Assembly: GCF_030272615.1 (NCBI RefSeq)
Contig: NC_081408.1
Span: 400,241,889-400,305,888, forward strand
Direction: 5' to 3'
DNA length: 64,000 bases
Source: Cryptomeria japonica
Lineage: Eukaryota > Streptophyta > Pinopsida > Cupressales > Cupressaceae
Position 1 is the first letter of the stretch. Every line of letters begins with the position of its first letter. This document shows, one piece after another, positions 44,482 to 55,299 of the stretch. The notes beneath the pieces are model-generated. The model was not told the DNA's origin. It ran no database searches and saw nothing but the letters and a program-made list of their open reading frames with translations. The translations under genes were made by a program, and so were the position numbers.

Positions 44482-46610
44482 ACAATTATACCACTAGAAG
44501 CTAGCACAGACCTCTAATGAAGTAATTCACACAGCAATATTTGAGAACAAACCTAGAGTTATCAAGAAAAGCACAAGAAACCTGATTATTCGCCTGAAGA
44601 AAATCGCTCTGCAATAATTCGCTCTGCAAAAGTTTGCTCTACAACAAACTTCAATGAAACAATACTTAGCAATCAAGTTGATGCGGACTAAAAAGGGCAA
44701 GTTGGCATTTAAGTTTTTAGAAATTAACTCCACATGTTTCGGCTTTCTTTTCAGAATTAAATTCGCCAAATCGAATTCAAAACTGGCTCCAACGGGTCAT
44801 AATTTCTCTAAGTCTTTCCTCTATTTTGCTCTTTCACTACTTCGCAGAACATAAAACCCATGCTCTTTTCTTTCGCAAAACAACGCTGGCCATTGGATCT
44901 CAAGAACTTAAATTGCCTTTATCTCTGTTTAATCTCTTTGCTTTAGTGTCAGGCCCTACCTCCTTTTTGCCACTTTGCAAAGTTTAATAGTCGTGCACTT
45001 TTCCTTCGCGAGGCCGCGCCAAGCGTTAGATCAAACTCAAATCACCTGGCCTTTAACTCCAACTAAGACCGTCAATCCTTTTAACTAACCGCACCTCATC
45101 TTGATGGCTAATGGTTTTTGCCATTTCGCTGAGGTTAAGCTGCGGGCATCTTCGGGTCACGGAACAACGAGAACCATTGGATCAATCTTGAGATGAATGC
45201 CTTTTAAGTGAGCCCTTTATCCAGGAATTACTTACCCCATTTGTTATCCGGTTAATAAATGCCACATGGCAGTCGGCCATTAGCCCTAGAAACTCCTTTT
45301 GGTTCCACCCTTAATCCGCCACGTGTTCCCTTTTAGTATTCCCACATAATTGCCGATTACACCTAGGCAGGCCCTCAACCACTTTTTTAAACCACGTGTC
45401 ACGTCACTCCTCCGTGTGATTTCCACCTATCTTTCACGACTTCGTGAACATTATTCTTCGTTTGGCTTGCAGCCACGAAACCACGAGAACTGTTAGATCA
45501 AAACAAACCTGATCTGCTTTTAACTTCATACCATGCCTGTCCCTTAGGCCCATCGGCCTTTTCGCTACTTCGCAATGACTAACTTGCTAGCATCTTATCT
45601 TCACGAATTCACGCAAGCCGTTAGATCTCAAGAACTTGCTCGTTGTTTACTCATTTTATGACAACCTTTCCCAGACCCATTGCATACCGCCAACTGAGTG
45701 CCTTGTCACCGCCATGTCATCACCAACTGGGGTTACCACATTTACTACCACTCTTAGCGGGACCCTCCACCTTTTTGCTATTTCACTGAAGGTATAGCTC
45801 GTGCATCTCCTGGCCATGAAACAACGAGAAGCCATTGACCTTTTTCCAAGCTCTACAAAAAGTGGCAGCTGTTATGCCACGTCACTCCTCCATGTGATTT
45901 CCACCTGTCTTTCGCGACTTCGCGAACATTATTCTTCATTTGGCTTGTAGCCACAAAACCATGAGAACCGTTAGATCAAAATAGACCTAATCTGCTTTTA
46001 ACTTCATGCCATGCCTATCCCTTGGGCCCATTGGCCTTTTCGCTACTTCGCAATGACTAACTTGCTAGCATCTTATCTTCGCGAATTCACACGAGCCGTT
46101 AGATCTCAAGAACTTGCTTGTTGTTTACTCTTTTTATGAAAGCCTTGCCTGGACCCACTGCATACCACCAACTGAGTGCCTTGTCACCGCCATGTCATCA
46201 CCAATTGGGGTTACCACATTTACTACCACTCTTAGCAGGACCCTCCACCTTTTCGCTATTTCACTGAAGGTATAGCTCATGCATCTCCTGGCCACGAAAC
46301 AACAAGAAGCCATTGATCTTTTCCCAACCTGATCATTCTTTAACTAAAGAAGACCACTTATCTCTGGGACCCGCCAAACCCTTTCGCCACTTCACGAAGG
46401 TTAAAACACATTCAGCTTGATCTCACGAAACCACGCTATCCGTCTGATCAGATGAAACTTGATCGGTGTTTAGCTTTGGTCCAAACCTATATGCTGGGTC
46501 CACCTTCGCCTTTCGCTACTTTGTGGAAACTAAGTTTTGAGAACGTTTTGGTCGTGAATCAACGTGGGCCATCAGATCAACAGAAAATTGCATTATACTT
46601 ATAAGGCCCG
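44482..46610 (-). repeat. Spacer of aORF-D with TTCGCTACTTCGC repeats
   Basis: Variants of TTTCGC(T/C)A(C/T)TTC(G/A)C followed by a GTTAGATCAA-type word recur about every 200 bp from about 44820 to 46570 (for example near 44825, 45120, 45560, 46040, 46250, 46380 and 46515). The unit looks like an old tandem repeat. A recent 478-bp duplication overlies it. Relative to the antisense ORF this is the upstream side, the same position as the spacers of copies A and B, although the repeat word differs. Confidence 0.65.
45401..46331. repeat. 478-bp tandem duplication in the spacer
   Basis: 45401-45853 and 45879-46331 are about 93-95% identical; the starts ACGTCACTCCTCC(G/A)TGTGA are 478 bp apart. 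About 25 bp of unmatched sequence lie between the homologous parts. The similarity is much higher than among the older ~200-bp units, so it is a later event. Confidence 0.85.
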
Positions 46611-47020
46611 ACAGACATTAGAAAAGGCAGAATAAAAGCGAACAAGAATAAAATATTTAAAGGGACCGCCTAGGTAAATGACAAGGGGAGAACACTTTTA
46701 TGATAAATGGACCCATCGCTTAAGTGAATAGTATAGTAATGCCAAATTAGAAACCAAAAGGGCTTTTCTCGGGTATTATTTTTTTTATATCGATTATAAT
46801 TATTATTTTTTTTAATAAAAATGATCATCGTCAGAATTACGACGAATACCAAGCTTTCGACCGACGACTTCTTTGACCATCGGCAGAGTCCATTGGATTG
46901 TCGAATTTCCAATGGGCATGGCATCATCGACCAATCTGACGCCAAGTTTTCAACGGTGGATTTTGTCGACACTCCGACGAAAATTCATCGAAAATCCGAC
47001 AAACGGTCGTCGAAAATCAG
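46611..47020. repeat. CACTA 1 right subterminal region
   Basis: 46611-46810 is A/T-rich with no feature recognised. 46815-47018 is dense in TCGTCAGAATTACGACGA, GTCGAATTTCC, CGACGAAAATTCATCG and GTCGTCGAAAAT words, many of them short inverted repeats. These mirror the left subterminal motifs and directly precede the terminal repeat. Confidence 0.65.
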
Positions 47021-47037
47021 CTCCAAATGTACTAGTT
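47021..47037 (-). repeat. CACTA 1 right terminal inverted repeat
   Basis: CTCCAAATGTACTAGTT, followed by target duplication AGT (47038-47040). The outermost base is T where G is expected (TAGTG to TAGTT). Confidence 0.92.
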
Positions 47038-47040
47038 AGT

Positions 47041-47251
47041 GTTCCTTCTCAGTGGGTGACCTCGTGCTCTATGAGAATTAGCATAACATGAATGCCTTAC
47101 TTGAAGAAAGAGGATGGTTTAGCCTGAATTGGCTTGGACCATATATCATCATTGAAGTCTATGGGTCGGGTGGCTACAAAATAGCAGATGTGGAAGGTAT
47201 ACCTCTTAAGGAGCCCATAAATGCTATCCATCTTCGTAGATATTATTCCTA
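47041..47251 (+). pseudogene. E0 integrase C-terminal domain
   Basis: Continues the integrase interrupted at 29453: CSFSVGDLVLYEN, a stop at about 47082, then NALLEERGWFSLNWLGPYII, EVYGSGGYKIADVEG and the end INAIHLRRYYS followed by a stop. This is the GPY/F-type module of plant Ty3 integrases, which contacts DNA or chromatin. A frame change lies just before the CACTA insertion point. Confidence 0.88.
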
Positions 47252-47639
47252 ATCTTTTCCTTCCTTTTCTCTTCCTTTCTTATCTTTTTCACAATTGTAT
47301 GATATGGTAGCATGTCTTCATTAAAGAATTTAGTATTATATTATTAATATTTGATATATATTTCTTCATTCTTGACAAACATATTTTAAATTCTTGGTTG
47401 TCCCGAATTCATTATGTAAATTTTTAGGAATTTATATTTTTTATGTGCTAGTATATCATGCCATTTTCTTCATGTGTTTGGAGTTAGGATACATCATGTT
47501 GTGTTTAATTAAACCCTTAATTATATCACATTAGTTATGTAGTCCTTAACTTAAACACATTTCTTTACATCATCGATGTTGTATTTAATTAAATACTTAG
47601 TTATATATATATATATATATATCTTCCAAAGTTTTAAGG
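47252..47639. other. E0 region between pol and the antisense ORF
   Basis: Pyrimidine-rich start (TTCCTTCCTTTTC), then AT-rich sequence with a short TA run at 47601-47621. Non-coding as far as can be seen. Confidence 0.5.
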
Positions 47640-49760
47640 TACATCATCATATACAAAATCGACCACTAGATATAAAATATGGTCTCTACTATATCAAACA
47701 CTATCTATGATTGGTGGATACCCGAGCCCTCGAGTCCCTGTCATGGTGGTACCATGGGTGTATAACAGGATGAGGACCGTGAGTGAATCCTAGAAGAGCT
47801 CCTTCGATCTCAATCCATGACTATGCCTCGATACATGGTGGACTCTACCTAGGACTCTGCTAGCTCACATTGTAGCTACTTCCCCTCTTCTCATCTGATC
47901 TCTATCTCTATTCGAACTGATTTGAATAGATCCTCGTGTCATCTGGTGCTCCTCTCAAGTCTATGCATGATCTGCAAAGATCAAGGCATGCGTGAAACAA
48001 TGACGATGTCAGATAGGGTTTGTTGGATAAGGGACCGCCACTCTTGTACTCTAACTATAGAAGAAGGAATAAAAAACAAATCAGATATACATCATAATGA
48101 AAATCCCAAAAAAACTCAATTAAATAAAAGACCCTCACCTAGATCTCCTGCTTTCCAGTGTGGATCATGTGTCGTGACCATCTCTAATCTAGAGTAATTT
48201 CCCTCTCCATGCTCGTAGTGTCTCTATACTCCAGTAGGTGGTACTATAGGAGATGATCGGTGTAAGCTCGAGCTATGTCTCTTGATATTGGTTCCCTCTC
48301 CTTTAGCTGACATTGTTGGTGGATCTAGGGCTATGGTGTCATCCCCAGAGTGATGGGGAATCTCTTCCTCCTCTTCCTCCTCTCTCTCCTCCTCCTCCTC
48401 CCCTTCCTCCTCTTTCTCTCCCTCTCCTTTTTCCTCTAGATCATCATCCTCATCATCGCCACCCTGATCTCCCTCCCCACCGATATCTCCATCACCTTCT
48501 TTTTTGTCATCATCATCATCTCTAACTTGTTGTTCTCCCTCCTCTCATCTCTCATCCTCATGATTAATTGTACCTCCATCACTCGAGTCCTCAGATGTCT
48601 CATGATACTCGCTAGTGGAACCAATTGATCACCTCCATGGCCCAAGATTCCCCCTTGGATAGTCTAAAGGAAAAATGGCTCTGGGATAAGTCCTATCCCA
48701 CCATGTGATGTACCTACTATGAGCTCCCACACCATAATTAAAGGGTACCATGACATCTCTATCAGAATCATCTGAGTCTGTCATCTCAATCTCATCATCG
48801 AGAGTGGTGTACAAAAACTAGCAGATCTGATGGAATGCTCTGCTCTAGCCCAAATTGTCACTTGACTCGGTTGAAATAGAATGGTACTATGCTATGGTTA
48901 TAATGCCCCTCAAGGAAGAGGTTCCTCTACATAAGGCAAAGCTGACTATGCTAGCCTAACCATGTGGTCATGTGCCGATATGGCCTCCATGTGATGGGAT
49001 TTGATCTCAATCTATTAATCACAATCCTCCAATTCAACAAGTCACCATTATTCCATGGTTTGGTGAGTGGGTATGCATATACTCTAGGGTCATGTGAGCC
49101 TATATAAACTGGTACTCCTACTAGCCTAGTGCATGTGATATGCTCAAACATCCAAACCTAAAGAAGGGTGCATGTCATCAAACTACATCCCTCATCATAG
49201 AAATAATCTTGTAAGTCATGGTAGAGATGGGTCAACATGCTCCGTCCCCAGGAGAACACTATTTTCTGCTCCTCCATCGCTTGAATAGCATAAGTGAGAC
49301 CCCCATGCATGTGGTTGCCTAATCCATCAGGGCATATGGCTGGCCCCACTATGGCTATCATGAGTCTCCTCATGAGTGGAATGGTGTCGGTAGGATGTAG
49401 TAACCACTGAATCACAATTTGTCCTCTAGTCTCATTGGTCATGGCTCACCCAATGTTGTACATCTACTCTCTCCTATAAGAAGATGGTGTACGAACTATC
49501 TGATATCTCACTGTGCATCCTCTAATAAGCCTCAATATGTGGTAAACATCCTCAAGCGTAACCATCATCTCTCCCATTGGTAGGACAAATGTGGAGGTGT
49601 CTATGTCCCATCTCTCTATGAGTGTAATAAGCATTTCTAGATGGAACTTCATGGATAGTATGTTGCATATGTACCACAACCCTTCTGCCTTAAGAATATC
49701 TCTATCATTCTGAGACAATCAGAGAATCTGACTCTGTAGACTTCGATATGTATGTTTGGA
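47640..49760 (-). pseudogene. Antisense plant mobile domain (PMD) ORF of E0
   Basis: Reads leftward, opposite to pol. The first segment (49718-49464) has LITLIERWDIDTSTFVLPMG and EMMVTLEDVYHILRL, the signature start of the plant mobile (aminotransferase-like) domain. The same frame continues at 49442-49158 and, after a TAG in the expected LQVW position, with VWMFEHITCTRLVG and VINRLRSNPITWRPY (49160-48951). SRYITWWDRTYP follows at about 48700-48730. Next is an acidic Glu/Asp-rich segment (about 48640-48320), then a tail with WRSLIQQTLSDIVIV (about 48030-47990). Several stops are present. PMD proteins occur both as host genes (MAIN family) and as antisense accessory ORFs of Tat elements; position between pol and 3' LTR supports the latter. 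Confidence 0.75.
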
Positions 49761-49884
49761 AGTGTGCTCTCGCATATAGGGTAGTTTTTGCAAAAATAAA
49801 ATAATCAACAATTAGTATCATTCTCTCAATCAACTCAACATCAGAAAGCCTAATCCTATGCTAGCCCTTGGTCACCTTGTTCAG

Positions 49885-50008
49885 GGACCAAGATGCAATA
49901 GAAGGACCAAAGCACTTTGGGAGGACCAGGGCACTCCAGTGGGACCATGGCGCCCTGGTGGGACCAAGGCACCCAGTTGGGACCATGGCATCCTTCTGGG
50001 ACCACATG
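49885..50008 (+). repeat. 19-bp minisatellite, consensus GGACCAxGGCxCCCxxxTG
   Basis: GGACCA starts at 49885, 49904, 49923, 49942, 49961, 49980 and 49999, an exact 19-bp period over seven starts despite substitutions within units. Similar text (GGACCAGGG, TGGCACCCTGGTCC) occurs in the E0 5' LTR at 3440-3475 and at the break of the 3' LTR (51922-51939). Confidence 0.9.
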
Positions 50009-50752
50009 TGAAATTAGACTTTACTCCATACTAGAAAGTCAAACCTAAGTCAACAAGAAGTCAACAAAAGGTACAAAGGTAGTTCAGTACACTCACCTCG
50101 TCAAGCAATTGATCGGTGATGATACACTATTGTAGGATCTCCATCCAAGTAGGCATCTCAAGTCGTCTTCAAGGCATTATGAGTGCTATGTGGGCTCCTC
50201 AGTTGTAAATAAGACAATAAGTAATAAAATGACAAATGAAGGTGTTATTTTCATTATTTATGAGGTATGTGCATTTCTCTTTCCTTAAAAAAAAAAGTTA
50301 TGCTTTTCTACTTAATCTTTCATATCTTGAGCTAAAGAACTTTGATTTCTGAACCATTGGTGGCATTGGAATCATGATTTAGTTCTCTTCCTTACCAAAT
50401 TTTCCATGATGCACTTTGATAGGGCCTCATTGTGAACATTTGTCATCACCTTTGATCACAATTCAATGTGGTAAACATGATATCGTATTTCATCTCACTA
50501 ATAAGCAAGCCAAAACAGGGGGCATATAGGTACCCTCAAATTTCATCACTTCCCTAGTAAGAATTAGGTGATTTTGTGATTTTATCTAACAAGTAGTTTT
50601 GTAGGGTGTGGTTCCTAATAGTGTACTATAAATACTATTGGGGGCTTCATCCGACACCTTATGGATATATCCTTTTTCATGAATGTTTACTTTTCTATAC
50701 TTTATCTTTCATATGCATATAATGTTATATGACCGCTAAAGTGGGGGCTAAA
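50009..50752 (+). other. E0 3' untranslated region and polypurine tract
   Basis: Non-coding. AAAGTGGGGGCTAAA at 50738-50752 is purine-rich and directly precedes TGTAGCGTC, as a polypurine tract should. No ORF was recognised. Confidence 0.65.
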
Positions 50753-51939
50753 TGTAGCGTCATAAATTGTACACCCTTAACTAGGTGGTACAATTCAACA
50801 CTTAGGTTAGCATCCTCCTTAGTGTGTTTGCATCTTGCATTTCAATTCCCCCTTAAGCATTTGATTAATTACTTAAATTAAATTTTGGGTCTTCTTTCAT
50901 CTCTCTACACATCATCAAATTGGGCCCTTTTACATTAAGTGTGCCCCTTTTATTGTATTCTCCCAATAAATCATTTCATCAAATACCCTAATTGTGTCCT
51001 ATTTCAACCTTCAAGGCCCAATTTTTCATATCTAGACATCTCAAATTCCCATATTATCTTGGAATTTTCTCTAAAATCACAATATCTTGCTTCCCCAAAA
51101 ATTTGGCAAAAAGTTGGTCGAATCATGTGTTTGGACCAAGTAGATACCTACTTGGTCCTAACCTTGTCTCCCTAAATTTTAGGAGCATGATTTGGTGGTA
51201 TTTTAATATTCAAATCTAAGAGATTGGTGGGAAATATAATTTCTAGGTCATCCTATGACTCAAAACAAAGTTAGGGTCTCCTACATAAAGCCTTACTTTC
51301 CTCATTTGAAGGATCTAAGATCTAGTGATTGAAGGAGCCTCTTGTAAAGTGAAAGTGCAGGTTATAAGAAGTCTACAATAGCAAATTAAGCATTCACCAA
51401 GTATACATCAAGTATTTTCAACATCCATTAGGAGCTTTGAAGACATTGAATAATAATAGGAGATCATCAGCCGATGATTGGCTTGTACCTCTACCTTAGG
51501 GTTTGGTATGGTTTCATGTTAGTTTCGTGTCTTTGCATTAGCTTCATTTTCAGATTTAAATTCATGCTTTAGATCTCTATTCCATTTGTGATTTGAAGCA
51601 TTTGCATTTACATTTACAAGCATTTAGGGTTTGCTCTCCAAAGTGTAGGGCAAAACTCTAGATTCTTTATTACTCTCATTTAGGATCTTGCATACACACA
51701 AGATTCTTGCACACACACTTTCAGTACATTATTGTCTAATTGTGGAGGTGGAAACCACCAAAACAAGGGGTTTGACTAAGGAAAAACCCTATATAGCCAC
51801 CTAGACACCCTTTTTCAAGTTGCAGGTGTAGGTAAAGGAATTCAGCAGATGCATGATTTTTGGCACTGACAGAAGACACATATATAGTCTTAGTGCCATA
51901 ATTTAATCTCGGATTATAGAGACCAGGGTGTGGCACCCT
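50753..51939 (+). repeat. E0 3' LTR, interrupted by a copia element
   Basis: Starts TGTAGCGTCATAAATTGTAC after the polypurine tract. From about 51570 it aligns to the 5' LTR (3070-3436), sharing 'caaaacaaggggttt' and 'accctatatagccacc'. It breaks at GGCACCCT/TGTTGG, where the copia LTR begins. The remaining ~490 bp of this LTR, expected by comparison with 3437-3926, were not found to the right. Confidence 0.8.
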
Positions 51940-53269
51940 TGTTGGATATTAGATTTTTTGGAATCTGTTTTTGTTATTGATGTCAAGATATTCTTGTATT
52001 ATTATAGAGAATTCATTTGTTACAGGGAGTTGCCTTGGTTGCAGATGTACCGATGCAGATTAATGGGTTTTGAGATACTTATCTCTAGTTGATTCAGTAT
52101 GAGTTTCAATGTTCCAGAAGGTGATTTGATCAAGTTATGTGATCTGGTGTGGTGATTTTTTTTTCTGTTGTTTCTGAGTTTTGGATTGTATTGCTCCAAA
52201 ATTGATTCCTTATGTTGTGCAGATTTTGGAGAGTGTTTGGTACATTCATGTGTGTCCTCAATTCGAGTGGTTCATGATTTGGAACTTCACAAGCGTATAT
52301 TTTAGTTTGTTGTTGATGTTATTGAGCTTAGGTGATAATATAATAACGATTATTGTTATCAAAATTGTTGTGATTATTGCGGAGGAATTCATGTTGCTTG
52401 TCGATATTCTTTGATCATTTTCTATGCGTTTTGGTGGTCTCCATTGATCGTGGTGTGCGTTATTGAATATTTTATTGGTTTGGTGCTATTCTTCGTGTTA
52501 TACAACTTTCTGGCCAGCCCGATGGTTCTTGCATGTTGCGGATGATCTTGGCGTGATATTTGGTGGTGTTGTATGTTTGAGATTTTTATTTAGGTCCATG
52601 CTATGTCCTTAGCGACATTGTATTGGTTCACATATGGATTTATGAATCGTGTGATGTAATTTTGTAATTAGGTCTTATATATTGAGCTGACCTTGAGGTT
52701 AAGGTTGATGATTTGTATAAATAAGAGTTGTAATCATGTAAAATATGTGTTTCCAGTTGTGCTTGCTATCTTTGAGAGTATTGTATGTGTGAACAAGTGA
52801 ATTGATCTTTCATTGAAGTGCAGAGAAGAGCATAGAAGTGTTGCAGTGTAGATAGTGTGCTAAATTGGAACTATGAGCAAGCATTTGGAGATGCTATTCT
52901 TTCAGTTCATGTAATATGGATTATTGTCCGATCTTTGTAAGGCAATGAGACTTCCTAGGGTTATAGCCCTTTTTTTTTTTTAGCAGCGACCTCTAGGCAG
53001 TGTGCCTGAATGCATGTGCATTCCCCATTGTAATATTTACACATACTATTGTAGAGTATCATCATATTGTGGGTAGGTTCCCACCGTGGTTTTTCCCTTG
53101 AATGGGATTTACACTTTAAAAATTTGTGTTATGTATGTTGTTGATGTGGTGTTTATCTTTGTTATTATTGTTCTTCATCAGATTTGAAGTTGAGGTTAAT
53201 TTGTTTAAGTTTGGTGAAAATTGATTCACCCCTCCCCCTCTAATTTTTCCTGCATTGTTGTTGCCAACA
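51940..53269 (+). repeat. Copia 5' LTR
   Basis: 1,330 bp with perfect 6-bp inverted ends TGTTGG and CCAACA. 'cccaccgtggtttttccc' (53087-53104), a GTTATGTATGTTGTTG block and the final 'attcacccctccccctc' (53223-53239) match the ends of the two copia solo LTRs in this window. The five bases before it are ACCCT. The right-hand duplication is lost with the 3' end. Confidence 0.92.
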
Positions 53270-53271
53270 AT

Positions 53272-53284
53272 TGGTATCAGAGCT
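53272..53284 (+). promoter_or_regulatory. Copia primer-binding site
   Basis: TGGTATCAGAGCT two bases after the LTR, the standard plant copia site complementary to initiator methionine tRNA. Confidence 0.95.
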
Positions 53285-53325
53285 AGATCCTCTGGAGGAA
53301 GCTTGAACGCTTGAGGAGATCCGGG

Positions 53326-54400
53326 ATGACAACTATTGTTTTCAAGAAGGAGTGTCTGATATTTGATGGAACTAATTACTCTATATGGAAGAATAGGATG
53401 GAGGTTCACTTGAATTGTCTTGGAGAATATTATTGGAAGATCACAAAGAATGCATAGAATGTTCCTCATAATGGTCCTTTTACTGTAGCTGAGATCAAGA
53501 ATGTTGAATTTGCATAATATAAGAGCCGAAAAAGAATTGTTGAGTGCCCTAACTGATGCAGAGATGACTAATGTGATGGGATTGTAGACTGCTCATGAGA
53601 TTTGGAAGAAGTTAGAAACCTTGTATGAAGGAGATAAACATGTGAAAGTTGCTAAATTGTAGAGCTTGAAAGGAAAATATGAGTTGCTAAGAATGGGAGA
53701 AGATGAGAATATTTAATCTTTTATGGCTAAAGTGAATGATCTTGTGCTAAACATCAGGTGTGTCAGTGTCCTTGAAGAAGATAAGATTTTAGCTAAAGTG
53801 TTGAGATCCTTGTCTCCTACTTATAAACACAAAGTTGTTTCTATTGATGAGATCCGGACTATGACAATTGTGACAAGAGATATGTTGGTTGGTAAGCTTG
53901 CTACTTTTGAATTGAGAAAACTTGGTGAATCATATGGCAAAGATGAGACTACATTTAAGCCTACTGTATCCAAGAATCATAAGTATGATCCAGGAGAGAG
54001 TTCAACTAGGGTTTCCATATATGAAAGAGAAATGAGAGAGATGGAAGAATAGGAAAGAGAATTGGAAGAGCTTGAAGTACTTATTGCCAAAATATTTCCT
54101 AAGGGAGCCGGTAAGTATGAAGGGAAGTTACCTTTGAAAAAAAATTCATGTAATAAGATTGGTAATTTTGCTTCTAGATGTCCTAAAAGAGCAGAAAGAG
54201 TGTCAAAGTATGATAAGCCTTACAAGCCTAACCTCAAGTATAGATATCAGAAGAAATGTTATTATTTTGTTGATGAAGGTGTGACGGATGATGAGTCTAA
54301 GAAAGGAAATTTGAAAGATGAATTTGTGTTCATTGTTATCAAGGAAGATGATCTGGTACCTGCTAATTCTAGAAGTTGCATAGTTGAAGAAAAAGCCTCG
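53326..54400 (+). pseudogene. Copia gag
   Basis: Starts MTTIVFKKECLIFDGTNYS and IWKNRMEVHL, the usual copia gag opening. It then breaks repeatedly; blocks AHEIWKKLETLYEGD, KVNDLVLNIRCVSVLEE, KVLRSLSPTYKHKVVSI and KLATFELRKLGE follow. The zinc knuckle is degenerate: CNKIGNFASRCPKR (54148-54190) keeps two cysteines but has lost the middle Cys-Gly-His pattern. Stops at about 53456, 53515, 53586, 53661 and 53716 are TAG or TAA where Gln codons are expected. Confidence 0.85.
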
Positions 54401-54660
54401 ACTACTAACATTGAAGAGAAAGATGAATGGGTAATTGATAGTGGTTGTTCACATCACATGACAAGTGATAAAGTTAAATTTGTGAATATGGAGAAGTATG
54501 ATGGCGATGTAGTGAGATTTGGAGACAACAAAGCTTGTGTAATTTGTGGTAGAGGTTCTATTTCTCTTGATGGTAAGCATAATATTAGTGATGATGTTTT
54601 ATATGTTGAAGGTTTGAAGAATAATCTTTTGAGTGTTGGATAGATGGTTGATAAGATCTG
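54401..54660 (+). pseudogene. Copia protease
   Basis: DEWVIDSGCSHHMTSDKVKF carries the intact D-S-G active site of copia proteases. DVVRFGDNKACVICGRGSI and DDVLYVEGLKNNLLSVG follow, and the frame stops at about 54643. It is joined to gag in one polyprotein. Confidence 0.9.
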
Positions 54661-55129
54661 ATTTACAATTCAAGAATGGGAAGTGTAAGATCTTGAATAG
54701 CTTCGATATAGAAATTGCATCAAGAACTAAAACTAAAGGTAATATCTTTTATCTGAATGCTGGTGAGAAAATTTGTTTGATTGCTCAGATTGATGAGAGT
54801 TGTTTGTGAGAAAAGTTGTTAGAGATTTGCCTAAGATAGTAAATCCTACTAATCTAGCATGTAAATAATGTCAATTGGGAAAGCAAACAAGAATTTCATT
54901 AAAGAGAAAATTGTATACATCTAATGAGTTATTAGATCTTGTGGATACTGATTTGTGTGGACCGTCTAGGGTGAGAAGCTTGCAGGGTGACAGATACTTT
55001 AAGTTGTTGAATGATGACTATTCCAAAATGATGTGGGTCACTTTTCTAAGGGAGAAATCTGAAGCACTGGAGAAATTCAAAATATTCAAAGCTAGAGTGG
55101 AGATAAAGATAGTATTGAAGTTGAAGTGA
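54661..55129 (+). pseudogene. Copia gag-pre-integrase and integrase start
   Basis: A decayed stretch with several stops, then NLACKxCQLGKQTRISL-type zinc region and the integrase core start LLDLVDTDLCGPSRVRSLQG and DDYSKMMWVTFLREKSEALE, with first catalytic Asp in DTDLCGP. The second and third acidic residues are missing because the element is cut off at about 55129. Confidence 0.85.
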
Positions 55130-55299
55130 TAATCTTGTCTTTCTTCAAGGTGACAAGTTTCAAAATCTCATTTCTAAAAGTGACTATGTCACTTGTGTAT
55201 CCACAAGTTAGAATTTGGACTTAGTTCTTGTAAATTTAGTCATCCTCACTTGTTTCTAACTCATTTCTAAAAGGTAGTTATTCTAAGTGCTGACTTGGC
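55130..55299. other. Short interval between copia end and CACTA 2
   Basis: Non-coding. The word CTCATTTCTAAAAG recurs at 55168 and 55259, suggesting a short local duplication of about 90 bp. No family was recognised. Confidence 0.4.

Larger units (their letters stand above)
51940..55129 (+). mobile_element. Ty1/copia retrotransposon, 3'-truncated
   Basis: A 5' LTR (51940-53269), initiator-Met-type primer site, gag, protease and the start of integrase, then the sequence stops matching at about 55129. RT, RNase H and the 3' LTR are absent. It lies inside the E0 3' LTR and is therefore younger than E0. Stops are frequent throughout. Confidence 0.9.

Noticed and set aside
47922-48197. Plus-strand 91-codon frame
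   Set aside because: The minus strand carries the tail of the PMD ORF here. The plus frame shows no motif.
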